NCBI GenBank assembly: GCA_904063045.1
Contig: CAJFCJ010000123.1
Coordinates: 2,579 to 36,192 of the forward strand
DNA from: Dimorphilus gyrociliatus
Lineage: Eukaryota > Annelida > Polychaeta > Dinophilidae
Reading direction: 5' to 3'
DNA length: 33,614 nucleotides
In this document: piece by piece, positions 1-10,600 of the stretch
Numbering within the stretch: position 1 is the stretch's first letter
How the letters are laid out: each line of letters starts with the position of its first letter
Translations under genes and position numbers: made by a program
The notes under the pieces: generated by a model
The model's database searches: none
What the model was told of the DNA's origin: nothing
Seen by the model: the letters and a program-made list of their open reading frames with translations, nothing else

Positions 1-1093
1 TGGCAAAATATTCCTTCCCTCCATTTCTCTTCATTTTCCATATACTTAGGACCTTCCAGATAGGAATCAACAATACTAATAGTTAAGATGTAAATAGTTG
101 TCATCAAATCGCTGATTGACAAACAAATACGAAATATTTTGGAAGTTTGTCGCTTTGAATTGATAATTAAATAAATTGAAACTGAATTGGCAATGCTACC
201 AATAATTCCAACAGACCAAAAGAGTATTTTCAAAAACTTGGATGGAATGATATTATCGCAAGTTAAAAGGAAAGTTGGCTGAGGTTGACAAACAACTTTA
301 TCACCAAAATATCTTGATACAACACAACAAATTTGAAATCGTTCACTAATTATCAATTCTAAACTAGTTAAATCTTGAAAAATGTTCGTAAGATATTTTA
401 ATGGAAATAAAGTAGAATTTAAATAAAGTATTTCTAAATTAATAAGATATTGAAATGAATGTTTGTCAACAAATTTTAAAAAATTGTTTGTAATATATAA
501 AATCTTTAAATATTTGAAAAATTTCAAATCAGTTTTACTAATTGTCGTTAATTTTAAGAATGAAATATCTAAATATCTTAGATTAGGACAAAATATCATT
601 TTCAAAATATCCAATGACCTAATTTCATAGTTAGAAGATATATTAAGATTTTCTAATATATTTAATGTTTGATTTCCTTTGATAAAACTAAAATTGGTTA
701 AATGATTACTAGACAAATCTAAATTAATTAGATTTTTAAAATTTTCAATATTCCATAATTTTAAATTTTCGTTATTCGTTATCTTAAAAACCTTTAATGA
801 ATATGAATTTATATCTAAATTTCTCAACAAGAAATTTCCATTTATTTCAACTCCTTTCAACTTTGAATCAATATTTTTTAAAATGCTCCTCTTCTCCAAT
901 GTATTGATACACTTCAAAATATACATATTTGATTGTTGGCATTCCTCAATTGTTTCTGATACAATTTCCGGTTTTGAACAGAAAATTTCATCGCTAGCCA
1001 TTTTGCAATCTACTATGTTATTACATAATTTAATATCTGATAAATAAAAATTTTGCTTGCGGCACTTGAAGAAGCCTTTTCCAATAAAATTAT
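1..1093 (-). CDS. Exon: LDL-A 6, leucine-rich repeats, start of 7TM domain (partial)
   Basis: Translating the minus strand gives one open frame across the exon, open at the window edge. It begins after an AAAACAG acceptor (1095-1094) with an LDL-A module ending CKMASDEIFC. Leucine-rich repeats follow, for example NLINLDLSSNHLTNFSF and NLRYLDISFLKLTTIS, then the linker VVCQPQPTFLLTCDNIIPS. TM1 includes ILFWSVGIIGSIANSVSIY and TM2 ISDLMTTIYILTISIVDSY. The sequence stops near the first extracellular loop at a motif like WREGIFC. The GN pair of TM1 usual in this family is here AN. No start-to-stop frame exists here because the exon is cut by the window. Confidence 0.85.
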
Positions 1094-4000
1094 CTGTTTT
1101 TTGAAGAAGAAAAGGACAAAAGTAATGGGAGTAGATGACATTTTCTCTTTTGTTTTTCTTTACCGCAATCCAATTCATCATCTCCGTGTAAACAGTGACT
1201 AATTCCGTCGCAAATCTGCTCAATATCTATGCAATACTTCTCTTTATAGCACTTATATTGATTAATCGTGCACGTTTTATTAAAACAGATGCTTTTAGAC
1301 ATTAATCTATGTTGAACGTGAGAGTATGTGAAACCTCTGGAATCATAGGCTATGCTGCATGATTGGTCTTGAAATTCATCACAAAAGTTCTCATCAATTT
1401 CGCAATGTCTTTCATCAATGTTACTTAAACAGTCAGTTTTAAAATCACATTTTAACCTATTCGTTACGCATTTATCATCACAGTTAAATTGTTTATCTAG
1501 ATTGCATTCTGTTTGTTTGTTTGCGAAGAATTCTAGCTTTCTCTTTTTTAAAATTATAAAAACGTACGTTTGGTGAAATTTTCATGAATTGCTTTTTCAT
1601 TATGGCATATTTCGTCGGACGAGTCGAAGCAATGATTTTCTCCATCGCAAATATGATCAATTCTTACACATTGCTTATTGTTACATTGATAACTGTGACA
1701 AAAGAAAAGGAAGAACTTTAAATTTTATCTTATGGAGGAGTCATTGAAATCGAATGGCTCTCTCTTTTGGAAAAATGTTAAAGAATTGTACATACTATTC
1801 ATCTTTTCTACAAGGTTCTCTTGCTGAAAAATATTCATGCATTCATTGAAAACAACTACTTTTATTTTTAAATTACAAACAGCAAAATCTTTCATCAGAT
1901 CCATCAGGACAATCTTTGTAAAAATCACAAACTAAAGAATACGATATGAATGTATTATTTGAAAAACATTCGAAATTTTCCATAATATGTGTCCCGCAGT
2001 TATTTTCATCTTCTCCCGATGGACAATCATTAAATCCATCACAAACATAGACATAGTTTATGCAAATATCATCTTTTTTACAGACAAAATTCACTTCTGA
2101 ACAAGATAAATTTTTCTTGAGTTTTATTGGATTAAAACTAACTGTAGAAAGGAAAGCATTGAAAAAATGTTTATTTATTCTAGAAAGCAAAAAAAGAAAA
2201 GAAAAAAAAGGGGATATAACAGTCTTTTTCTTGACAAATTAAGAGTTGACTTGTTTTTAAACTGTCTTCATTTTTAATAAGAACATCAAGTTTGCTAAGT
2301 TAAACAAAAGAACATATATAAAGTTTTCGCAAACAGAGCAACCAAATGAACAATTCACAAGCCTACTTACGCTGTTGCTGAAACGCTAAATGATATATAA
2401 CCGGTAGTTAATTTTACACTTTCAATGGCTCTTGAGGTAAAATATTCATCATCTCTTTTATAGTTGACTACATAGTCACAAGATCTAACATCATCAAAGA
2501 AATAATCCTGGAACCCGAAATCGTACTTGAACAAAAGATCAACTAAATAATTACTGGTTGTTGTGTGAACTATATTCTCTTTTAATTGTTTCTTATATAT
2601 TTCTGAAAAGTTACAAGTTTTAATCATTTTAAATAAAAAATTTAAAACAATAGAGTATCATTTTTCTCTTTGGTGATACTTGATAAAATGACTATTTCTT
2701 TTGTAGTAAAATCCGTTTGGTCAAATTTGAGCAGAAGATGTATATATCTCATCAGAAAACGTCTATAAAGAGTAGGTACATCAGTTAGAGTTTTATTGGA
2801 CTTTTGACACATTTTCTCCATCTGATTGGCAGTTATAGGTTTTTTTAACACGGTTACATAGTAACAAATGTGGTCGAAATATATAAATGGTTCTTTACTA
2901 CATTTTTCGGCTGAAAGAAAGAGAAAAACTAATGAGAGTAAAGATGAATTTCTCAAGAATTTGACCCAGAAAAAAGTTAAGATACAATCAAGATATTTTA
3001 TACCTTCTCGCGAACAGTTGATTGAAGGTAAATCAACGAGTTCACCTAATCTATAATTGAATCTGTTTTGTTTCGAAGGAAAAGGGGACTAAAGATTTGG
3101 ATAATTTCTAGTTACAGGAAAAACAAAACTTACATCCTCTTATAGAATATACAATTCCTCAAATTAGCATCTGATGAATTCTTACAATCCATATGTGATA
3201 GAGTTAGAATTTGTTGTTTATTATATATTAGCACTCTTTTGTAAATATATTTCTGAAAATTAACAGAAAATTTACCGAAATTGAAACCAAAGTATTTGCA
3301 AATGAGTTGTATATGTTGGTGTTTTAATATTTCTATATAGTAATATATGTTTTGTTGAAGAATAAGAACAATTCCAGTTATGTAATTCATCGTTAAACTC
3401 TCTTTTCGAGTGATAACATTTTGTGGAAAAGTGTTTCGATTCATTTGATCAGCTAAGAGTATTTCATTTTCTAAAAAATGGATTGATTGATTGAGTGAAT
3501 GAAAAGTTTTGCTTTTACCATAAGGAACAAATCTTTCTAAACAATCCAATTTGTTAAAGTAATAATACTCATGCTGTCGTCTCCCTACCGACAATTCACA
3601 ATCAGTTAGTTGAGCTTTTTTAAACTTACAACCAGAAAGAACAAAAGTACTTTTCTTGATCTAAAAACAATGAAAATTTTGCATCAAAATAGAATAAAAA
3701 AGAAATTTAATTGCATATGGAAGCAAGATGTAAAGAAAACATTTGTTTCCTGTTTTTTTTTCCCAACAGAGAGTTAAGAACTAGTTTGTCATAATATTTT
3801 TTCTATAACAATGACAAGTACGTTCTACCTGTATCCATCTCGCGACCTTTTTTCATTTACTTTAATTTTTTTCCAAAAAAATACTGGGCCACAGGATTTT
3901 TTCATCGCTTGACAAGCAATGCACATAACAGTTTGACGTTTTATACTTTTGTCAAATATCAAAGGCAAATATCCGTAAATTGTTGAGTGAATGTAAAAAC

Positions 4001-4865
4001 ACAATTTTGGTATTTGAAATATCATTTTATTTTCATCAAGTTTAATTTTCACTATCTTCAATTCTAAAACAAGGTGATTTAGGAATATGGTTACGAAAAA
4101 ATTGAAGATTCTTTCACCTTCTAAATCAAAAAGTGTACAATAAACAGTTTTTATCTCTTTACTTTTAATGATTGTAAAATTTCTACTATCCAAGGTCATG
4201 GCCAAAGTTGAGCTATTTTCAATGGAAGGAATTTTGGATACTATATATTGGCATTGTCTGCATAAAGATTTCGTTTTATTGTTAGTTGAGTAGATACGAT
4301 AATTCGTATTATTGATTCTATAAAAAATTTCATAGAGATTTAAGTCAAGTCTTCTACCAAAGATATCTAAATGAAAAAATGAATATATTATCCAGTGATT
4401 TTGAATTCATGGATCCATCCAAAAAGTAGACACTTACAGGAGACATTTTGCTTAAAACAGGTTAATATTAATCTATCAAAAGTTTGCTTCCTAATTAGTT
4501 TACTATAAAAATAAAACATTTAAAAATAGAAACAGTTTTTTAGTGTTTGCTGCAATGAAAGTACTTGATTACATTTTACAGCAGGGATTAAAAACTGTTA
4601 ATTCGTATGCTGGAAGGCTAGTATTTTCATACTTGTACTCTAATTTTGAATGATCTGACGAATAACCAAACTGATAGCACATAATCTTTTCGTAGTTTAA
4701 TAATCCATCAAATACTCTTCTAGTCACGATAATTGCGCCATAATTATTTTTTACCTTCAGATATCCTTTCCAGAAGATTTCAGTGTCACTTATCAACGAA
4801 AATGAAAATATACCCTGCGCAAATGGATACAACTTTAACATGAATAATAAGCGATAAATGATCAT
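1..4865 (-). CDS. LRR 7TM receptor with SRCR-like, CTLD and LDL-A modules (GRL101/RXFP-like), 3' part missing
   Basis: This is a multi-exon gene read right to left, starting at an ATG at 4865 and running off the left edge. The protein order is signal peptide, SRCR-like modules, a C-type-lectin-like segment, six LDL-A modules, leucine-rich repeats, a cysteine-rich linker and the first two helices of a rhodopsin-type 7TM domain. Exons I could define are 4865-4580, 4502-4438, 4366-3829, 3660-3135, 3062-3004, 2910-2680, 2602-2372, 2141-1881, 1692-1568, 1508-1164 and 1093-1. LDL-A plus LRR plus 7TM is the layout of snail GRL101 and the relaxin receptors; extra SRCR and lectin modules are unusual. 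The first two junctions are not phase-compatible as I read them, so the 5' end is least certain. The protein would sit in the plasma membrane; the ligand is unknown. Confidence 0.8.
1164..2141 (-). CDS. Exons encoding LDL receptor class A modules 1-5
   Basis: Three exons (2141-1881, 1692-1568, 1508-1164) encode LDL-A modules. Calcium-site signatures are visible: VCDGFNDCPSGEDENNC, VCDFYKDCPDGSDERFC, ICDGENHCFDSSDEIC, KCDFKTDCLSNIDERHC and ICDGISHCLHGDDELDC. Acceptors are TTTCTACAG, TTTTGTCACAG and ACAAACAG; donors include GTACGT and GTAAAG. The segment between modules 4 and 5 (DENFCDEFQDQSC onward) is cysteine-containing but not a clean LDL-A. Module spacing and exon edges fit LDL-A arrays of GRL101-type receptors. 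Confidence 0.85.
2372..2910 (-). CDS. Exons encoding a C-type-lectin-like segment
   Basis: The first exon (2910-2680) begins after a TTTCTTTCAG acceptor with EKCSKEPFIYFDHICYYV, like the first strand of a C-type lectin domain, and continues with NQMEKMCQKSNKTLTDVPT, matching the usual helix with its cysteine and leucine. An intron at 2679-2603 (GTATCA to CTTTTCAG) restores phase to the next exon (2602-2372). That exon carries the remaining part with RSCDYVVNYKRDDEYF and ends at a GTAAGT donor. The usual WND and EPN calcium motifs are not visible, so calcium-dependent sugar binding is doubtful. Confidence 0.6.
3004..4366 (-). CDS. Exons encoding SRCR-like modules
   Basis: Exons 3660-3135 and 3062-3004 encode a stretch with LICKYFGFNFGKF, then LSHMDCKNSSDANLRNC, and close with DLPSINC. 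This is the order of a scavenger receptor cysteine-rich domain (CrqLGF, a cysteine-bearing loop ending in nLxxC, terminal VxC). Exon 4366-3829 encodes another cysteine-containing segment (CRQCQYIV, VMCIACQAMKKSC) that may be a diverged member. It ends at an ACAG/GTAG donor. Similarity is by eye only and the domains are diverged; typical WGTVC strands are not conserved. Confidence 0.5.
4580..4865 (-). CDS. First exon: signal peptide and SRCR-like module
   Basis: The frame opens at ATG 4865 with a hydrophobic leader (MIIYRLLFMLKLYPFAQGIF), a plausible signal peptide. The region after it, with GYLKVKNNYGAIIVTRRVFD and then IMCYQFGYSS, fits the first half of an SRCR domain (vEVxxnGxwGxVxxxxfd then CrqLGY). 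A donor at 4579 (T/GTAAAA) ends it. A small exon at about 4502-4438 (ending at GTAAGTG) probably follows, but the phase does not match as read, so either the junction differs or the copy is damaged. Confidence 0.55.
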
Positions 4866-7621
4866 AGTTATATCATGCGTAGGATCCTTAACTCTCTGAA
4901 TAAGTATAACTTAAAGTATTTAATTGCTCTTTATAAATGACTTATTTAATATTTGAAACATTTACTCATTTTTATTAACCTTTTCCAAAAAACTAATTTA
5001 AAAGTGATATTTATAAATCAATCTTTTAGTAGTTTGCTGGATGACATTCACATCCAGTAAAGTTCCATTTCTATTTTCTTGACAAATAAACAACTGGAGA
5101 AATGTCCGTGAAGGTATTGTCTGGTATATTAAAGCATGCTTAGAGAAAATGGGAAAGGAAATGAAAGACAGGCGTTTTGATTTCTACATCTAAAATTGAC
5201 AATTCTTATCAAGGGCGGAGAAAAAAACTGAAGGAAAGGAACACAAATAGGAAATAATTTTTTCCATTATTTGATTAAGGTAAGAGTAAAAATGCAATAT
5301 TAGCGACAGTTTGCCCAGCATCCTTCTTATCAGTACTAATACAAATCAACAAATCTTTGAGCAATTTATGTCATTCCAAATATTTTGCATTTTATATTTT
5401 CAATTTTTCTAAACGATTTGAAAAAATGTCTGAATGCCTTTGTTAAGCATTTTCATCTCTGTAAAATCTGTAGCCATTGTGTAGCAATAAATCTTCCCTT
5501 TCTAACTTATTCTATGAAGTATTTTCAAAGTTATGTGTACAATATTTGGATTATCATAAACTCCATCTTCATTTGAGAAAGAATTTTCCAATATGTTTTT
5601 TAAAACATGATTATTCTGTTGCATAATAATAATAAAGACATCTGTTTGTCATTGTACAAATATTATGTATTAGTCTGGGGGACAATTTTACAAAATGTGG
5701 GCGTCATTTCCAAGAAACATAAATTATATTGGTTATGTAATTAAAAATTACTAGGAAATAATTTTAAACAACAATCGTCAACAAGAATTAACTTCAAATG
5801 GTATTTTTACTATACTAAAGCCAACTTGTATAAACAGTTTGTTAGTGAGTTTAAATTGAATTTTTTTTTCTAATTGGAATTTCTATTCTTATTAGAAAAC
5901 AACTATAAGTTTATGTCAGTTGAGGAAGATTAATATTTCTTTCTATGGCAGAATAATTCTATGTCACGTTTTATAGGATATTTTCAAATATTCTATAAGA
6001 GCAGATGGAAGAATATTGATTTGATAACATATATTGATCATAAAGCAATTTGCAATAATTTTGGGTTTAAAGTTTCTATCAAGTTGTATCAACTTTTTTA
6101 TGTAAGTGTTTATAATGGCTCCTTTGTAAAATATGTAGGCCTAAACGTAGACTACATAAGATATTATATATAACATGCAAAAAATGTTTTTATAAGTTTT
6201 CATGAAAACATACTTTAAAGCTAGGTTTGATCTCAGCTTCAAAATTTTTGTTCGTAAACTTTTTTAATCTGTTGAAATTAGTCAAATCATGAAAGAGAAG
6301 AGGCAAGGCACTTTCTTTTTTTTAATGGTATCGGTTTGATTAGTTGAAAATGCTCATTTTGGGGTTGTTCTGAGGTAAGATTTTGGTTATTTAATGTGTT
6401 AGGATCAAATATAGAACAATTGATATGTGATTAGATGAGTCTAAACTAGGGTTTAGGAACAATGAAAAAATTAAGACAAGGTCCAGGGCTAGGTTAGGGT
6501 AAAACCAAAAAATTATGAACGTTTTCAACAACATCCGTTATTAATAAATGATAAAACTTTTATAGTATCAACTCCATTCACGTCATTCTATGATACAAAG
6601 TTATACTTTTAAGAGAGTCTCACTACTGAAATTCCTACTAACACACGAAGCTTCTTTCAATACTCCTTTTAAAGTGACTCTCAGTTTTCCTGATTTGTTG
6701 AAATCTACTATAGTGCGAGAATTTCTTCAGCACAAATTGCCATTAAGACAATTTTAATCTAATTTTTAGAGAATAGGATCAATGCAAATTTCAATTGGAA
6801 AATGTTGAACAGAAAAGAAATTAACATTACAACAATGACTAATCTCACATTGTAGTGGTTCTTGACAATGGAACTAAATTGATAAAATATATCACGTGAC
6901 TGAAATATGAATACTGATTTTACTTACATTAATAATAATAGACAGATCAGAAAAAAAACTGTACATGCACATTCCACAATAGATGTCGCTCTTAAAGATA
7001 TTTTTATTTGTTTTGACAACTGTCCACATCATTTACAATAATTAAAATTGTCATTAGCTCAATGGTTTAATCTCAAAACATTTCTTCAACAGAAAACAGC
7101 AAACAAGTATTTCTATTATTTACATCTGTCTCGATAATTTAAACTTAAAAAAAAATGATGAAAAACTGTAATGAAAGATTTGTATCATTTTAGTTTGTTG
7201 TTTAAAAGAAAACTATACTAATAATAATTTTTCAATGTCAGCAACAATTGTGTCATTGTATTAGGATACATTTACCCAATGGAAAACATTGAACCATTAT
7301 TCCTTATCAATAATTGGATATCTTCTTATTGATGTTACTGACAAAATATACTAATTGTATCTGTTTATTTTAATATATCGAAAGAAGAGAAAATGTTTAA
7401 TGAAGACTTATTATATTGTCATATTGTCTTAAGTATTTTATAATTTATTAATTCATAACCACCTATACAATACTAAACAATTAATGTTCATGTTCACAAT
7501 CAATATTCCAATGAATATTATTAGTTATATAAGATGCATCCATATTAAACTTCATTACTTATTGTCAGATTGTTAATGATAAAGCAAATTTTTGGAATTG
7601 TGTATCATAAGATAATTAATT
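4866..7621. other. Divergent intergenic region
   Basis: About 2.75 kb separate the start codons of the two oppositely oriented receptor genes. Short open frames here (near 5385-5576 and 5961-6173) are low-complexity, AT-rich and lack domain features. Apart from the inverted-repeat element at 6343-6529 I see no gene, RNA or clear promoter motif. Both promoters must lie in this interval if the annotated starts are right. Confidence 0.6.
6343..6529 (-). repeat. MITE-like inverted-repeat element, copy 3 (decayed)
   Basis: The ends are inverted repeats: GTTGAAAATGCTCATTTT at 6343-6360, matched by the complement of TTATGAACGTTTTCAAC at 6513-6529. The interior (TAGGGTTTAGG..., GGTTAGGGTAAAACC at about 6492-6506) aligns with the reverse complement of the elements at 18077-18273 and 21741-21948, including an ATGAAAAA block. 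It is the most diverged of the three copies and lies in the opposite orientation. No coding capacity. A clear target-site duplication was not found. Confidence 0.75.
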
Positions 7622-7679
7622 ATGAAATTATTCACCTTAATAATTATTCAAATCGCTTTTAGTTTTCATTTTGCTAAAG
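7622..7679 (+). CDS. Exon 1: signal peptide of the polycystin-1-like gene
   Basis: ATG 7622 opens a leader MKLFTLIIIQIAFSFHFAKG, which is hydrophobic and ends in a small residue, so secretion is expected. The exon ends in phase 1 at AAAG/GTAAAA. The next exon starts after CCATAG at 7736. I chose this start because it gives a signal peptide directly before the first lectin domain. Confidence 0.8.
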
Positions 7680-10600
7680 GTAAAATAAAAATTTTGTTGT
7701 TTCTGTTTTTATCTTATCTGTTTGTTTAACCATAGGTGATAATTGCCCTGATAACTGGATAAGATATCTTGATAGTTGTATTGGAATATTTTATAAGTCA
7801 TCTTTTGATGTACAATCTACATGCAATAGTAAAGGTGGAACTGCAATTATAATTGATTCTCCTAAGAAACTATCATTTGTTACAATATATCTTCACGAAT
7901 GGGCAAAAAAAGAGTATTTTATAGGCCTAAGTAGAATACGTACAACTGGAAATTATTCCAATGATTTTGTTTGGCATGATAATTCACCACTAAACTTTCA
8001 TAATTTTAAATCAAATGCAAATACAGTGGTTAATGATAGAGATTATGTTAAGATTAATTCAAGAGATGGATTATGGAAAGCTGTTAAGAAAAACAGTGGA
8101 TCTTCTGGATATATATGTGAGATGACAAAAAGTTGGTATATACTCTATATAATATAGAATTTTACTTAAAATTAACTTTGAATTTAATCCCACCATATTT
8201 TTTCAACTATTAAGTTGACCCTACTGGCTGCAAACCTTACTGGCATATGTTAAAGACCCGTCGCCCTCCTCATTTGGTTGATGGGATGACAAGTTCAAAA
8301 CATCGTTGTCTAAAAGTATTTAGAAAAAAACATCTCAACAATCATTGTTATATTTTTAATCTCTTTCAACTAGGATTGCATCTCACAAAAATATGGTTTT
8401 TGCACAGGCATTTATTTTTATCATTATGGAAATTATTGTTACTTGTTTGCTGATAAAAATTATGCAGAAGATGCAAAAGTTAGTAATAGTTACTTTGGAT
8501 ATTTCTATCAATGGGAATGCGAAGCTGACACTTGTAAAATGCAGAATGACATTATTGATAAACTTCCTGATCATAGTTTTAAAACTTCACTTGGTAGTAC
8601 TTTAATGAGACCTTGGGAAGGCAGATATGGAAATTTTAGGCATAACAACTATGATGGAGCATTTATATTTAAACCTTCTAATAAACATCAATGGTTTCAA
8701 GTAGACCTCATAAATCTGTATAACATTAGTGGTTATCACATTTTAGGAGGCGAAAGAACAAATGAAGCTACAGTTGAAGAACACTACTTTTTGTATAGTC
8801 TAAATTGTTTAGATTTTTCATGGTATCGCCAAAAACAGACACAGGACATTGTTGTAAGAGAAAAAAGCGTTTCTTTTGATCAACATAAAATAATTTTGGA
8901 AGTGTTTTTCTTTTTCAACAGAAAATGGTGAGAGACACTGAATGGGATTTCGACAGAGTTATCATTTTCAAATATCCTATCATTGCAAGATGTATACGTA
9001 TAAATCCTCTCACTTGGAAAAAGTCAGCTGACTTGCGTTTAGCTATTCGTGGTTGCCAATTGGCTAAAGAAGTTACAAGTATTGGTATAAAATATCCTAG
9101 AAAGCATATCACGTGACATATTTTAACTATTTTTTTTATTAAAAGATTTCCAAGGAGTGCCATTGGGAATGGAATCTGGTTTGATAGATGATGTGCAACT
9201 GAGTGGAAGACGTGTAAGGACTGGTTCTAATAACTTTTATGCTCCTTTTTTGGCTAGGTTACGAGGTCGCGCCAAAGTGTTTCCTTTTCAACAGTCTTGT
9301 TTTGCAGTTTTGTCACAGTCAGATTGGTTTGGTGTAACATGGTCATTACCTATTCAATTCTTTGGATTAAGTTTATCTCCAATTATCAATAATGGAGGTT
9401 TTATACGAAGGTTCCAGTTGGCAGTTGGATATAATTACAAGACACTAACTAAAAAATTAAGAAACGTTTCCGGTAATTTGATAAGATTTACTGCTTCAGT
9501 TGAACAAGTTTCATTAACTCCAATTCAAACCCTTTTGGATAAGCCAATAAGAGCAAAACATGTTCGTGTTTATCCAGATGAATATACTACTGCTGGATGT
9601 ACTGTATTTGAATTTTATGGAAAATTAGACGGTAATTATTTAATTAATTAATTAAATAAAAAATAATGAATTGTAATTTTTCTCTAGCTGTTTGTCCTAA
9701 ATTGAATTTTGAAAAAAATACTATTTTAACAACCACGACTTGTCCAATTACACAAAATATTACCACAATTTATGATGAATCAGCAAATATAACGCATCAA
9801 AGAGTCGAATCTATCAATTTCATTGAATTTCAATTACTCTATCATATTGTTGCATTTGAAATTCAATTTTCAAATATACCTCTTCCTGAATGGAACATTG
9901 AATGGGCAAGAGACAACAACATTTGGAGGTCATTAGATCAATATAGAGTTGACAATGTTGACAATTTCACAATAAATATTACTTTATTAAATCTTCATTC
10001 AGCAACAAAATTACGTTTAACCTTTTGGAGTTTGAATACCAGTTTTGTTTTACCTTGTGTAGAAGTTTCTATTAGCGCATGTCAAAGTGAAGTTTGTCCA
10101 CCAAACACAATAGAATATGATAATTCTTGCTATCAATTCATTCCTGGCTATAGTGGTGGAGGCGATAAAAGTATTATAAAAGAGATTTGTAAAGATATGG
10201 TTTGGACTGATTACTCATATCCAATTGAAATTTCTAATGTTGAAGAGGATTCGCTTGCTTTCTATATGGCAAGGAGGTTTGTACCTATTGTCTCCTTCTC
10301 TCTTACTTTTAACTCTTTTTTAACAGATTTGGTAGCTTCTGGATTGGATTGACTGTAAATATGTCTGCTCCCGAAAATATTTTAATGAAACAACTAAATT
10401 CAAGTATGAATTGGCAATGGGCCAATAATGCCCCAATTGATTTCACAAGTTTTGGTCTGAATGAACCTGGTACTAATTTACATCATTGTGTAACTCAAGA
10501 AGTAAATTTACGTACCTGGCATTCCAAGGATTGTAATGATTTTTATTTCTATTTGTGCGAAATGAAGGCAAACAGTTTGTAGAACAAAAATATAAAATAC

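Noticed and set aside
2603-2660. Apparent stop and frameshift in the minus-strand lectin-like exon
   Set aside because: A GT-AG intron at 2679-2603 removes the stop and restores phase, so no damage needs to be assumed.
5385-6173. Short open frames in the intergenic gap (5385-5576, 5961-6173)
   Set aside because: AT-rich, no domain, no signal of coding periodicity I could see, no splice partners; most likely chance.
8247-8453. Open frame starting at 8247 as a separate small gene
   Set aside because: It runs from exon 3 across an intron into another frame of exon 4; splicing at 8315/8374 explains the region.
8902-8921. A possible 20-base intron (GTGTTTTT...CAACAG) between two F5/8C frames
   Set aside because: A stronger donor, GTAAGAG at 8854, gives a 68-base intron with the same acceptor and correct phase, and joins the domain halves better.
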